Shown: in pieces, positions 55,761 through 64,000 of the stretch
How positions within the stretch are numbered: the stretch's first letter is position 1
How the letters are laid out: each line of letters opens with the position of its first letter
Assembly: GCF_019929225.1 (NCBI RefSeq)
Contig: NZ_JAHZPA010000004.1
Span: forward strand, 144,215-208,214
DNA: 64,000 bases
Source: Streptococcus sanguinis
GTDB lineage: Bacteria; Bacillota; Bacilli; Lactobacillales; Streptococcaceae
Reading direction: 5' to 3'
The notes under the pieces: generated by a model
Seen by the model: only the letters and a program-made list of their open reading frames with translations
Databases searched by the model: none
What the model was told of the DNA's origin: nothing
Translations under genes and position numbers: made by a program

Positions 55761-56825
55761 TTATTCAAAACCCGTCACTGTCAGTCCTAGCAGTCGGATA
55801 CCTCGTGGTTGCTCTTCCAAGCTATCGTATATCTCATGCGCCGTTCGCTCGATTTGCTCCTTGTCTCGAGTGGCTAGATTCAAACTTTTCCTTTTAGTCA
55901 AGGTGGAGAAATCGGCATAACGAATTTTCAGAACGATTGTTCGTCCTTTCTTATCATGCTTAGTCAGGCTATTTTCTACCTTCTGAGCCAGCAAGGTCAG
56001 CTCTTTCTTGATGTCCTCCTCACTATAGAGCAGTTTGGCATAGGTTCGCTCCTTCCCAATCGACTTACGGATACGATTGGACTTGACTGGACTATTACTG
56101 ATGCCACGCGCTTTACGATAGAGATCAAAACCAAAGCGACCAAACTTATCAATCAGGGTCATTTCTGGTATCTTGAGCAGATCTCCACCAGTATAAACTC
56201 CCATTTCATGCAGTTTTTCAACGCTCTTCTTACCAACCCCATGAAATTTGGCAATGTCCATAGGAGCCAGAAAGGCCTCTGCTTCCTCAGGCAGAATAAC
56301 AGTCAGACCATGAGGCTTCTCATAGTCACTGGCAATCTTGGCCAGAAACTTATTGTAAGAAACGCCTGCCGAAGCCGTCAGTTGCAGCTCATTCCAGATA
56401 TCGTGCTGAATCAGCTTGGCTATTTTGACTGCGGATTTAATCCCAAGCTTGTTTTCCGTTACATCCAGATAGGCCTCGTCAATGCTCATTGGCTCAATCA
56501 AATCCGTATATCGTTTGAAAATCTCTCGGATCTGCAAGCCGACTGCTTGATATTTTTCGTAATTCCCCGAGATAAAAATCCCCTGAGGACAACGCTCATA
56601 GGCTTCCTTGGAGCTCATAGCCGAATGAACTCCGAACTTTCTGGCCTCATAATTGCAGGTGGAGACGACACCACGACCGCCTGTCAAGCGTGGGTCGCTG
56701 CCGATAATGACTGGATGCCCCTTTAACTTAGGATTATCCCGCTCTTCCACCGAAGCGAAAAAAGCATCCATATCAATGTGGATAATCTTCCGAGATGTAT
56801 CGTTAATCAGTGGAAAAATCAGCAT
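55761..56825 (-). CDS. dinB: DNA polymerase IV (Y-family)
   Basis: A 354-residue Y-family polymerase. Catalytic motifs: H-I-D18-M-D20-A-F-F-A-S-V-E-E and S-I-D-E-A-Y-L-D; two helix-hairpin-helix and a little-finger domain follow. It copies damaged DNA with low fidelity. Ribosome site AGGAGG before the ATG at 56825. Confidence 0.95.
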   Translation of the reverse strand: MLIFPLINDTSRKIIHIDMDAFFASVEERDNPKLKGHPVIIGSDPRLTGGRGVVSTCNYEARKFGVHSAMSSKEAYERCPQGIFISGNYEKYQAVGLQIREIFKRYTDLIEPMSIDEAYLDVTENKLGIKSAVKIAKLIQHDIWNELQLTASAGVSYNKFLAKIASDYEKPHGLTVILPEEAEAFLAPMDIAKFHGVGKKSVEKLHEMGVYTGGDLLKIPEMTLIDKFGRFGFDLYRKARGISNSPVKSNRIRKSIGKERTYAKLLYSEEDIKKELTLLAQKVENSLTKHDKKGRTIVLKIRYADFSTLTKRKSLNLATRDKEQIERTAHEIYDSLEEQPRGIRLLGLTVTGFE

Positions 56826-57194
56826 ACCCTCCTCCTTTCTCCTACAATCAATCTCAGCTTACAGGCTTTCACAAAGTCGGCCCTTTTTGCTCAAATAAAT
56901 CTGAAACAGTTTTTCATTCTTGTAAAAAGTATTTTAAACGTAAGATTCTTCGTCAGTAATTTTTGTATGACATTTTAATTACTTTTATTATAACTTTTTT
57001 ACCCATTTTTCCAAAATATTTGAAAAGATTTATGTTTTTCAAATCTATAGTACACATCTGCGACTTTTTACTTTCTGTATTATAAAAGAAAGTCTTTCTT
57101 TCTGCCGAAAATGGTTTGTGAAACCGATTACCGTATGATATACTTTACTTATAAATGTAACAGTTTATGTTGCTAGAATAAAGAGGAAAATCAA
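56826..57194. other. dinB-pflB intergenic region
   Basis: 369 bases without a gene. The right end holds the pflB promoter and cre box; the remainder is AT-rich with no recognised element. Confidence 0.6.
57116..57144 (+). promoter_or_regulatory. pflB promoter with overlapping cre box
   Basis: TTGTGA (57116-57121), 17 bases, TATACT (57139-57144). TGAAACCGATTACC (57119-57132) matches 13 of 14 positions of TGWNANCGNTNWCA and overlaps the -35, a position that suits repression by CcpA (inference). Confidence 0.78.
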
Positions 57195-59510
57195 ATGGTT
57201 GTAAAAACAGTTGTTGAAGCTCAAGATATTTTTGACAAAGCTTGGGAAGGCTTCAAAGGTGAAGACTGGAAAGAGAAAGCAAGTGTTTCTCGCTTCGTTC
57301 AAGCTAACTACACACCTTATGATGGAGATGAAAGCTTCTTGGCAGGTCCTACTGAGCGCTCACTCCACATCAAGAAAATCGTAGAAGAAACAAAAGCTCA
57401 CTACGAAGAAACTCGTTTCCCAATGGACACTCGTCCAGCATCTATCGCTGATATTGACGCTGGTTACATTGACAAGGACAACGAACTGATTTACGGTATC
57501 CAAAACGACGAACTCTTCAAATTGAACTTCATGCCAAAAGGCGGTATCCGCATGGCTGAAACTACTTTGAAAGAAAATGGATACGAACCAGATCCTGCTG
57601 TTCATGAAATCTTTACTAAATATGTTACTACAGTAAATGACGGTATCTTCCGTGCTTACACTTCTAACATCCGCCGTGCTCGTCACGCCCACACTGTAAC
57701 TGGTCTTCCAGATGCTTACTCACGTGGACGTATCATCGGGGTTTACGCACGTCTTGCTCTTTATGGAGCTGACTACCTCATGGCTGAAAAAGTTCGCGAC
57801 TGGAATGGTTTGACTGATATTGACGAAGAAACAATCCGTCTGCGCGAAGAAATCAACCTGCAATACCAAGCACTTGGTGAAGTTGTAAAACTTGGTGACC
57901 TTTACGGAGTTGACGTTCGCCGTCCTGCTTTTGACGTTAAAGAAGCTATCCAATGGACTAACATCGCCTTCATGGCTGTCTGCCGTGTTATCAACGGTGC
58001 TGCTACTTCTCTTGGACGTGTGCCTATCGTTCTTGACATCTATGCTGAACGTGACTTGGCTCGCGGTACTTACACTGAATCAGAAATCCAAGAATTTGTT
58101 GATGATTTCGTTATGAAACTTCGTACAGTGAAGTTTGCTCGTACGAAAGCTTACGACCAACTTTACTCTGGTGACCCAACCTTCATCACTACTTCTATGG
58201 CAGGTATGGGGAACGACGGCCGTCACCGTGTTACAAAGATGGACTACCGTTTCCTTAACACACTTGACAACATTGGTAACTCTCCAGAGCCAAACTTGAC
58301 CGTTCTCTGGACTGACAAACTTCCATACTCATTCCGTCGCTACTGTATGCACATGAGCCACAAGCACTCTTCTATCCAATACGAAGGTGTAACAACAATG
58401 GCTAAAGACGGCTACGGTGAAATGAGCTGTATCTCTTGCTGTGTGTCTCCACTTGACCCTGAAAATGAAGAACAACGCCACAATATCCAATACTTTGGTG
58501 CTCGTGTAAACGTACTGAAAGCCCTTCTGACAGGTCTCAACGGTGGTTACGATGATGTTCATAAAGACTACAAGGTATTTGACATCGAGCCTATCCGTGA
58601 CGACGTTCTTGAATTTGAATCAGTTAAAGCGAACTTTGAAAAATCACTTGACTGGTTGACTGACACTTACGTAGATGCCTTGAACATCATCCACTACATG
58701 ACTGACAAGTACAACTACGAAGCTGTTCAAATGGCCTTCTTGCCAACTTACCAACGTGCTAACATGGGATTCGGTATCTGTGGATTTGCCAACACTGTTG
58801 ATACCTTGTCTGCCATCAAGTATGCAACTGTTAAGCCAATCCGCGACGAAAACGGCTATATCTACGACTATGAAACAATCGGAGAATACCCACGTTGGGG
58901 TGAAGATGATCCTCGCTCTAACGAACTGGCTGAATGGTTGGTAGAAGCTTACACAACTCGTCTGCGCAGCCACAAACTGTACAAGAACGCTGAAGCAACA
59001 GTATCACTCTTGACTATCACATCTAACGTTGCTTACTCTAAACAAACTGGTAACTCACCAGTCCACAAAGGAGTTTACCTCAACGAAGATGGTAGCGTGA
59101 ACTTGTCTAAACTGGAATTCTTCTCACCAGGTGCCAACCCATCTAACAAGGCAAAAGGTGGCTGGTTGCAAAACTTGAACTCACTTGCTAGCTTGGACTT
59201 CAGTTACGCAGCTGACGGTATCTCATTGACAACTCAAGTATCACCTCGTGCGCTTGGTAAGACTCACGACGAACAAGTAGACAACTTGGTTACTATCTTG
59301 GACGGCTACTTCGAAAACGGTGGTCAGCACGTTAACTTGAACGTTATGGACTTGAAGGATGTTTACGACAAGATTATGTCTGGCGAAGATGTTATCGTTC
59401 GTATCTCAGGTTACTGTGTAAACACTAAGTACTTGACTCCAGAGCAAAAGACTGAATTGACTCAACGTGTCTTCCACGAAGTGCTCTCTATGGACGATGC
59501 TTTGAGCTAA
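57195..59510 (+). CDS. pflB: Formate acetyltransferase (pyruvate formate-lyase)
   Basis: A 771-residue glycyl-radical enzyme. The catalytic pair is C415-C416 in C-I-S-C-C-V-S, and the radical glycine is G739 in R-I-S-G-Y-C-V-N. It converts pyruvate and CoA to formate and acetyl-CoA anaerobically; it needs an activating enzyme, not in this window. Very biased codon use and a strong promoter point to high expression. It is the oxygen-sensitive alternative to SpxB for pyruvate. Terminator downstream. Confidence 0.97.
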   Translation: MVVKTVVEAQDIFDKAWEGFKGEDWKEKASVSRFVQANYTPYDGDESFLAGPTERSLHIKKIVEETKAHYEETRFPMDTRPASIADIDAGYIDKDNELIYGIQNDELFKLNFMPKGGIRMAETTLKENGYEPDPAVHEIFTKYVTTVNDGIFRAYTSNIRRARHAHTVTGLPDAYSRGRIIGVYARLALYGADYLMAEKVRDWNGLTDIDEETIRLREEINLQYQALGEVVKLGDLYGVDVRRPAFDVKEAIQWTNIAFMAVCRVINGAATSLGRVPIVLDIYAERDLARGTYTESEIQEFVDDFVMKLRTVKFARTKAYDQLYSGDPTFITTSMAGMGNDGRHRVTKMDYRFLNTLDNIGNSPEPNLTVLWTDKLPYSFRRYCMHMSHKHSSIQYEGVTTMAKDGYGEMSCISCCVSPLDPENEEQRHNIQYFGARVNVLKALLTGLNGGYDDVHKDYKVFDIEPIRDDVLEFESVKANFEKSLDWLTDTYVDALNIIHYMTDKYNYEAVQMAFLPTYQRANMGFGICGFANTVDTLSAIKYATVKPIRDENGYIYDYETIGEYPRWGEDDPRSNELAEWLVEAYTTRLRSHKLYKNAEATVSLLTITSNVAYSKQTGNSPVHKGVYLNEDGSVNLSKLEFFSPGANPSNKAKGGWLQNLNSLASLDFSYAADGISLTTQVSPRALGKTHDEQVDNLVTILDGYFENGGQHVNLNVMDLKDVYDKIMSGEDVIVRISGYCVNTKYLTPEQKTELTQRVFHEVLSMDDALS

Positions 59511-59540
59511 TAAACGACTAAGGACTTACAAACCATTTGA

Positions 59541-59573
59541 AAGAAGATTGGAAATCTCCAATCTTCTTTTTTG
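59541..59573 (+). terminator. Terminator of pflB
   Basis: AAGAAGATTGGA pairs with TCCAATCTTCTT (12 bp, four-base loop), then TTTTTG. Confidence 0.9.
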
Positions 59574-59669
59574 TATTTCAGACTTCGAGTGACTGCCAAC
59601 TTGATGATATTTTTCAGAGGCTTTATGGTATAATGGTTCTATTGCTATACTAGGAAAAGGACTGGGGAA

Positions 59670-60446
59670 ATGACAGAGAAAGGTATCAGGGAAGAAGCCA
59701 AAGATTTCAATCTGGCGGTAGATGTCATCATGCTGGCTGGGACACTGCTGCTGCAGAGCGGTTCCGAGACTTATCGGGTGGAAGACACCATGATTCGTAT
59801 CGCTCATTCGCAAGGGATCATCGACTGCAATGCCTTAGCAATGCCAGTGGCTATTTTCTTTTCGATTGAAAATACAAATGTCTCACGGATGAAGCGCAAT
59901 CTCAAGACCAACTACAATATCGAAAAGGTCTGCGACGTCAATCAAGTCTCCCGTCAGTTGGTAACAGGAGAAATCAGCCTTCAGGAGGCTTTTGATGAGC
60001 TGAATCGCCTTAAAGTCAAGGAGCTGCCCTATAACAACAAGCAGCTGATCGCTGCCGCAACGCTCAGTGCTCCCTTCTTCTCCATCATGTTTGGCGGAAA
60101 TTTCTACGATGCTTTGGGGGCTGCCATTGCTACCTTCTTTGGCTTTGCCTTCTCTTTGTATGTGGACAAGTATATCCGCATTCCTTTTGTGACAGCTTTT
60201 GCTGGAGCCTTCGTCTTCGGACTACTGGCTCATGTATGGACGCGCTATTCCGGTTTTAACTCCACAGATGATTTGATTATTGCGGGCTCTGTCATGCCTT
60301 TTGTGCCCGGCATTGCTCTGACCAACTCTGTGCGTGACATCATGACCAACCATATCAACTCTGGGATGAGCAAGCTCTTTGAATCGCTCCTCATCACTCT
60401 TGCTCTCGGTGCAGGTACCTCTGTCGCCCTCCTTATTATGAAATAA
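59670..60446 (+). CDS. Threonine/serine exporter, ThrE N-terminal domain protein
   Basis: A 258-residue protein of the ThrE/DUF1212 family: a soluble N-terminal ~115 residues (G-T-L-L-L-Q-S-G-S-E-T-Y-R-V-E-D-T) and about five membrane helices with V-M-P-F-V-P-G-I-A-L-T-N. In split ThrE systems this half pairs with a small ThrE_2 protein, here 4 bases downstream. Predicted to export threonine/serine. Confidence 0.88.
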   Translation: MTEKGIREEAKDFNLAVDVIMLAGTLLLQSGSETYRVEDTMIRIAHSQGIIDCNALAMPVAIFFSIENTNVSRMKRNLKTNYNIEKVCDVNQVSRQLVTGEISLQEAFDELNRLKVKELPYNNKQLIAAATLSAPFFSIMFGGNFYDALGAAIATFFGFAFSLYVDKYIRIPFVTAFAGAFVFGLLAHVWTRYSGFNSTDDLIIAGSVMPFVPGIALTNSVRDIMTNHINSGMSKLFESLLITLALGAGTSVALLIMK

Positions 60447-60450
60447 GCCT

Positions 60451-60918
60451 ATGACAATCTTGACTTTCTTACTGCAAGCCGTTGCCAGCCTACTGGCCAT
60501 CATTACTTTTCTAATCGTTCTAAACGTCCAGCGTAGTATGCTGATTCCCGGCGGAGTGCTGGGCATGGCTATTTGGCTGCTCTATCTCCTGCTCAAAGGA
60601 CCGACCAACGTCATCATAGCAACCTTTGTGGCTGCTATCCTTGGTTCCTGCATCAGCCAAATCCTCAGCATCATCTACAAAACGCCTGCTGTTGTTTTTA
60701 TTTTGGCCATTCTAGCACCTTTAGTCCCAGGCTACATTTCCTATCGGACGACTGCCTTCTTTGTAACTGGTGATTACAGCCAGGCCATGATTCACGCCAC
60801 TCTGGTGGTCATTCTGGCCTTGGTTATCTCGATTGGCATGGCCAGTGGCACCGTCGTACTCAAGCTCTATCACTATTTAAAAAAGCGCCAAACCAAACTC
60901 ACAGCAAATAAACAGTAG
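60451..60918 (+). CDS. Threonine/serine exporter, ThrE_2 membrane subunit
   Basis: A 155-residue protein with four or five membrane helices (DUF3815/ThrE_2), including L-A-P-L-V-P-G-Y, which mirrors the V-P-G motif of the partner. The two halves together equal one full ThrE. Its stop codon lies in the 5' arm of the terminator. Confidence 0.87.
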   Translation: MTILTFLLQAVASLLAIITFLIVLNVQRSMLIPGGVLGMAIWLLYLLLKGPTNVIIATFVAAILGSCISQILSIIYKTPAVVFILAILAPLVPGYISYRTTAFFVTGDYSQAMIHATLVVILALVISIGMASGTVVLKLYHYLKKRQTKLTANKQ

Positions 60919-60936
60919 AGCCATCTGCTGTTTTTA
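60911..60936 (+). terminator. Terminator of the ThrE pair
   Basis: AACAGTAGA pairs with TCTGCTGTT (one T-G pair), then TTT-rich sequence. Confidence 0.75.
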
Positions 60937-61008
60937 TTTTGGAAAATACATCTTAAGCCTGATTTAGCTGAGATTAGATGTTTTTTGTAAGAGTTTTATT
61001 CCTAAGTA

Positions 61009-61017
61009 TGGTAAAAT
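61009..61017 (+). promoter_or_regulatory. Extended -10 promoter of mvaS-mvaA
   Basis: TGGTAAAAT is an extended -10, 47 bases before the mvaS start; no convincing -35 at usual spacing. Confidence 0.55.
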
Positions 61018-61063
61018 AGTTTTCGGAATATACTAGAATAAAAGGATTTAAAGAGGTCTTATA

Positions 61064-62242
61064 ATGACAATCGGAATCGACAAAATCGGTTTTGCGACCA
61101 GTAATTATGTCTTAAAATTAAATGATTTAGCGGCAGCCCGTGGGACTGACCCAGAAAAGCTTAGCAAGGGACTCTTGCTCAAGGAACTAAGCATTGCTCC
61201 TCTGACTGAGGATATTGTTACCTTGGGAGCAGCGGCAGCAGAGCCCATCCTGACAGCAGAGGACAAAGAAAAGATTGATATGGTCATCGTGGCTACTGAG
61301 TCAGGGATTGACCAGAGCAAGGCGGCAGCCGTTTTTGTCCACGGGCTTTTGGGCATCCAGCCCTTTGCCCGCAGCTTTGAAATCAAGGAAGCCTGCTATG
61401 GAGCAACTGCTGCACTGGACTATGCCAAGCTCCATATCGAAAAACATCCAGACAGCAAAGTTTTGGTGTTAGCTAGCGACATTGCCAAGTATGGCATTCA
61501 TACACCGGGCGAGCCAACTCAGGGAGCGGGAGCTATTTCTATGCTGATTAGCAGCAATCCTCGTATCCTCGCTTTCAATGATGATAATGTAGCGCAGACA
61601 CGTGATGTCATGGATTTTTGGCGTCCAAATTACTCGACAACACCTTATGTCAACGGGCTCTATTCAACCCAGCAATATCTGGATAGCTTAAAGACAACTT
61701 GGACGGAGTACCAAAAACGCCACAAGCTAACTCTCAAAGATTTTGCGGCCTACTGCTTCCACCTGCCTTATCCAAAACTGGCCCTTAAAGGCCTCAATAA
61801 AATCATGGATAAAAGCCTGCCCCAAGAGCAGCAAGACCAGCTTAGAAAGAACTTTGAAGCCTCTATTCTCTACAGCCAAAAAGTTGGAAATATCTATACA
61901 GGCTCCCTCTTCCTAGGCCTCCTGTCTCTTTTAGAAAACTCTGACAACCTCAAGGCCGGCGATCGGATTGCTCTTTTCGGCTATGGCAGCGGAGCTGTCT
62001 CTGAAATCTTTAGTGCCAATTTGGTAGAGGGCTATGAAAAGCATCTATCCCAGACACGCCTAGAGGAATTAGACCAGCGTCAGGCTCTTTCCATCGCAGA
62101 CTACGAGCGCATCTTTTTTGAAGAAGCTGAGCTGGATGCGGAAGGCAATGCCAGCTTCTCTGGATATGAGGAACAAAGCTTTGCTCTGGCAGAAATTGCA
62201 GAGCACCAGCGTAAGTACATCAAAGTTGAGAAATCATCATGA
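61064..62242 (+). CDS. mvaS: Hydroxymethylglutaryl-CoA synthase
   Basis: A 392-residue HMG-CoA synthase. The nucleophile is C111 in K-E-A-C-Y-G-A-T-A-A-L, with the E-S-G-I-D glutamate before it and H-L-P-Y-P-K histidine region after. It condenses acetoacetyl-CoA and acetyl-CoA, the first committed step of the mevalonate pathway for isoprenoids. Ribosome site AAGAGGTC. Overlaps mvaA by ATGA. Confidence 0.96.
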   Translation: MTIGIDKIGFATSNYVLKLNDLAAARGTDPEKLSKGLLLKELSIAPLTEDIVTLGAAAAEPILTAEDKEKIDMVIVATESGIDQSKAAAVFVHGLLGIQPFARSFEIKEACYGATAALDYAKLHIEKHPDSKVLVLASDIAKYGIHTPGEPTQGAGAISMLISSNPRILAFNDDNVAQTRDVMDFWRPNYSTTPYVNGLYSTQQYLDSLKTTWTEYQKRHKLTLKDFAAYCFHLPYPKLALKGLNKIMDKSLPQEQQDQLRKNFEASILYSQKVGNIYTGSLFLGLLSLLENSDNLKAGDRIALFGYGSGAVSEIFSANLVEGYEKHLSQTRLEELDQRQALSIADYERIFFEEAELDAEGNASFSGYEEQSFALAEIAEHQRKYIKVEKSS

Positions 62243-63513
62243 AAGTAAACTGGACTGGATTTTCCAAAAAAACTCCTGCTGAACGGCTGCAGATGTTGAA
62301 AGAAAAGGGACTTTTACAAGATGAACATTGGCAGCTGCTAGACAGTCAGCAGACTTTGCCTCTGGAAACAGCCAACCAGATGAGTGAAAATGTACTGGCC
62401 ACTCTGGCCCTGCCCTACTCTCTGGTGCCAGACTTTCTGGTGGATGGTAAGACCTATCAAGTTCCATTTGTGACAGAAGAGCCATCTGTTGTAGCAGCGG
62501 CTAGCTTTGCGGCTAAGATTATCAAACGTTCAGGCGGATTTGAGACCGAGGTTCACAAACGCCAGATGATTGGACAGATTGCCCTTTATCAGGTTGAAAA
62601 GATCGACCAAGCCATTAAAGATGTTCTCAGGAAAAAGAAAGAGTTGCTGGAGCAGGCCAACCAAGCCTATCCATCGATCGTTGCCCGTGGGGGCGGAGCT
62701 AGAGATCTCTGGCTGGAGCCAAAGGAAGACTTCCTCATTTTCTATCTATCTGTGGATACGCAGGAAGCTATGGGAGCCAATATGCTCAACACCATGCTGG
62801 AGGCCCTCACCCTTCCTCTGAAAGATCTGACTGGCGGTAAGAGTCTGATGGCTATCCTGTCAAACTATGCAACAGATAGTCTCGTAACAGCCCGCTGTGT
62901 CATCGGCTATCGCTTTCTCAGCCGGGATACGGCCGAGGCGGAACTTCTTGCGGATAAAATGCAGCTGGCCAGCAAATTAGCCCAGGTTGACCCTTACCGG
63001 GCAGCTACCCACAATAAAGGTATCTTTAATGGTATTGATGCTTTGGTGCTGGCTACTGGAAATGACTGGAGGGCTGTAGAAGCCGGTGCCCATGCCTATG
63101 CCAGCCGAGAAGGAAGCTACCGCGGCCTCTCTACTTGGACAGCAGACCCAGACAAACGTCAGCTTCATGGCCAGATGACCCTGCCCATGCCCATTGCGAC
63201 TAAGGGAGGATCCGTCGGCCTCAATCCCGCAGTGGCAGCCAGCTTTGACTTGCTAGGACAGCCTCAGGCCAAGGAATTGGCTTCCCTCATTGTATCAGTC
63301 GGATTAGCGCAAAACTTCGCTGCCCTCAAAGCCCTGGTCAGCACTGGCATTCAAGCCGGACATATGAAATTGCAAGCCAAATCTTTAGCATTACAAGCTG
63401 GAGCCCAAGGCGAAGAAATTGCTGCTATAGTCCGTCACTTAACAGCTAAGAAGACTTTCAACCTCGCTGCTGCTCAGGAAATACTAGCTGACTTACGAAA
63501 ACAGGACAAGTAA
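62239..63513 (+). CDS. mvaA: Hydroxymethylglutaryl-CoA reductase, class II
   Basis: A 424-residue class II HMG-CoA reductase. E-E-P-S-V-V-A-A-A-S and the G-T/M-G-A-N-M-L-N-T stretch bind substrate, and the catalytic lysine/aspartate lie in A-T-H-N-K-G and the region around residue ~280. It reduces HMG-CoA to mevalonate. Its ATG overlaps the mvaS stop (ATGA), so the two steps are translationally coupled. A terminator follows. Confidence 0.96.
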   Translation: MKVNWTGFSKKTPAERLQMLKEKGLLQDEHWQLLDSQQTLPLETANQMSENVLATLALPYSLVPDFLVDGKTYQVPFVTEEPSVVAAASFAAKIIKRSGGFETEVHKRQMIGQIALYQVEKIDQAIKDVLRKKKELLEQANQAYPSIVARGGGARDLWLEPKEDFLIFYLSVDTQEAMGANMLNTMLEALTLPLKDLTGGKSLMAILSNYATDSLVTARCVIGYRFLSRDTAEAELLADKMQLASKLAQVDPYRAATHNKGIFNGIDALVLATGNDWRAVEAGAHAYASREGSYRGLSTWTADPDKRQLHGQMTLPMPIATKGGSVGLNPAVAASFDLLGQPQAKELASLIVSVGLAQNFAALKALVSTGIQAGHMKLQAKSLALQAGAQGEEIAAIVRHLTAKKTFNLAAAQEILADLRKQDK

Positions 63514-63514
63514 A

Positions 63515-63582
63515 AAGGCCTTGATGGCCTTTCAGATTGAAGACAAAGTCCTTAGAAGACACTTTTCTAAGGGCTTTTCTTT
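63515..63582 (+). terminator. Terminators after mvaA
   Basis: AAAGGCC-ttgat-GGCCTTT (63515-63533 region), then a stronger CCTTAGAA/TTCTAAGG hairpin (63550-63572) followed by CTTTTC-TTTTT. Confidence 0.7.
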
Positions 63583-63629
63583 TTGTAAAGTTGTATCATA
63601 GAGGTAAGAAAAGTTGTGAGGTGCTCCCT

Positions 63630-64000
63630 ATGTTTCACAAAGAAAAACCTGATTATCATCGCTGTCAATATGGCTTCTATACGATAGACGAATTGGTCCC
63701 AGAGGATCACTTTCTTCGCCAAGTGGAATCAGAGGTTGATTTTGACTTTATCTATGACTTAGTTGAAGATACCTATAGTCCAGATAATGGTCGTCCTAGT
63801 CTCGATCCCGTCATGTTAGTCAAAATTCCTTTAATTCAATGTTTTTATGGCATTCGCTCCATGCGCCAAACCATTAAAGACATTGAAGTAAATGTAGCCT
63901 ATCGTTGGTTTCTTGGACTAAGCTTGGATGACAAGGTGCCTCATTTTACCACATATGGAAAGAATTACAGTCGTCGCTTTCAAGATAAAGCACTGATAAC
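63630..64000 (+). mobile_element. IS1182-type insertion sequence, transposase 5' part (3' truncated by window)
   Basis: From the ATG at 63630 (ribosome site GAGGTG) an open frame runs to the window edge. It encodes the N-terminal domain typical of IS1182-family transposases (DUF772): Y-G-F-Y-T-I-D-E-L-V-P-E-D-H-F-L-R, R-P-S-L-D-P-V-M-L-V-K and Y-G-I-R-S-M-R-Q. The DDE catalytic domain would lie beyond the window. The left inverted repeat should be between mvaA and 63630, but I cannot place its edge. Confidence 0.88.

Noticed and set aside
55956..56726. A 256-codon plus-strand frame opposite dinB.
   Set aside because: Antisense to conserved polymerase motifs, no domain and no ribosome site.

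Overview
The window reads as chromosomal DNA of an oral viridans streptococcus, most like the Streptococcus sanguinis/gordonii group. The pointers are spxB pyruvate oxidase, pflB, NADP-dependent gdhA, class 1A pyrD, the mevalonate genes mvaS-mvaA, a c-di-AMP-type BusR/BusAA/BusAB system, zapA-cvpA-mutS2 divergent from rnhC-lepB-recD2, and several TTG starts. The species is an inference. No rRNA, tRNA, CRISPR array or prophage was seen.

Layout. 1-8.5 kb: three tandem membrane-anchored serine hydrolases (beta-lactamase fold) with a mosaic repeat pattern, an HXXEE membrane protein, a TetR/membrane-protein pair behind two palindromic operators, and an alpha/beta hydrolase. 8.6-22.9 kb: two GH1 6-phospho-beta-glucosidases (one divergent from an AraC regulator), spxB, an SGNH hydrolase/HAD pair, the busR-busAA-busAB osmoprotectant locus with two bipartite operators, and a large transglutaminase-like lipoprotein. 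23-30.3 kb: a CapA-like protein, an MTA/SAH-type deaminase, the metQ-metN-metI methionine importer and a fused MsrAB.

30.4-32.8 kb is an AT-rich, tightly overlapping four-gene island: a DUF1310-like anchored protein, a lipase with its catalytic domain at the N-terminus and a helical domain at the C-terminus, and two small helical proteins. It resembles the type VII-secreted 'reverse-LXG' lipase toxin loci described in Staphylococcus aureus (TslA/TilA/TlaA). It is the most interesting locus here.

33-45 kb: pyrD, gdhA with a structured leader, a GNAT gene wedged between gdhA and a duplicated in-frame gdhA 3' end, an EXLDI protein, a DUF2268 protease-like protein, an MscS channel, sstT, an AGCS amino-acid symporter under a glycine riboswitch with its own terminator, trxA and pepD. 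45-52.6 kb: the mutS2/cvpA/zapA and rnhC/lepB/recD2 housekeeping block. 52.6-55.6 kb: a TetR regulator with two paralogous CPBP membrane proteins and a small membrane protein, linked by a shared palindromic operator. 55.7-63.5 kb: dinB, pflB (cre box over its -35), a split ThrE-type exporter, and mvaS-mvaA. The window ends inside an IS1182-type transposase.

How the parts fit: spxB and pflB are alternative fates of pyruvate (aerobic H2O2 plus acetyl phosphate, versus anaerobic formate plus acetyl-CoA), and both promoters carry CcpA-type boxes. MsrAB and thioredoxin fit a peroxide-producing lifestyle. The Bus, MscS, glycine/alanine, serine/threonine and methionine transport genes handle osmolytes and amino acids.
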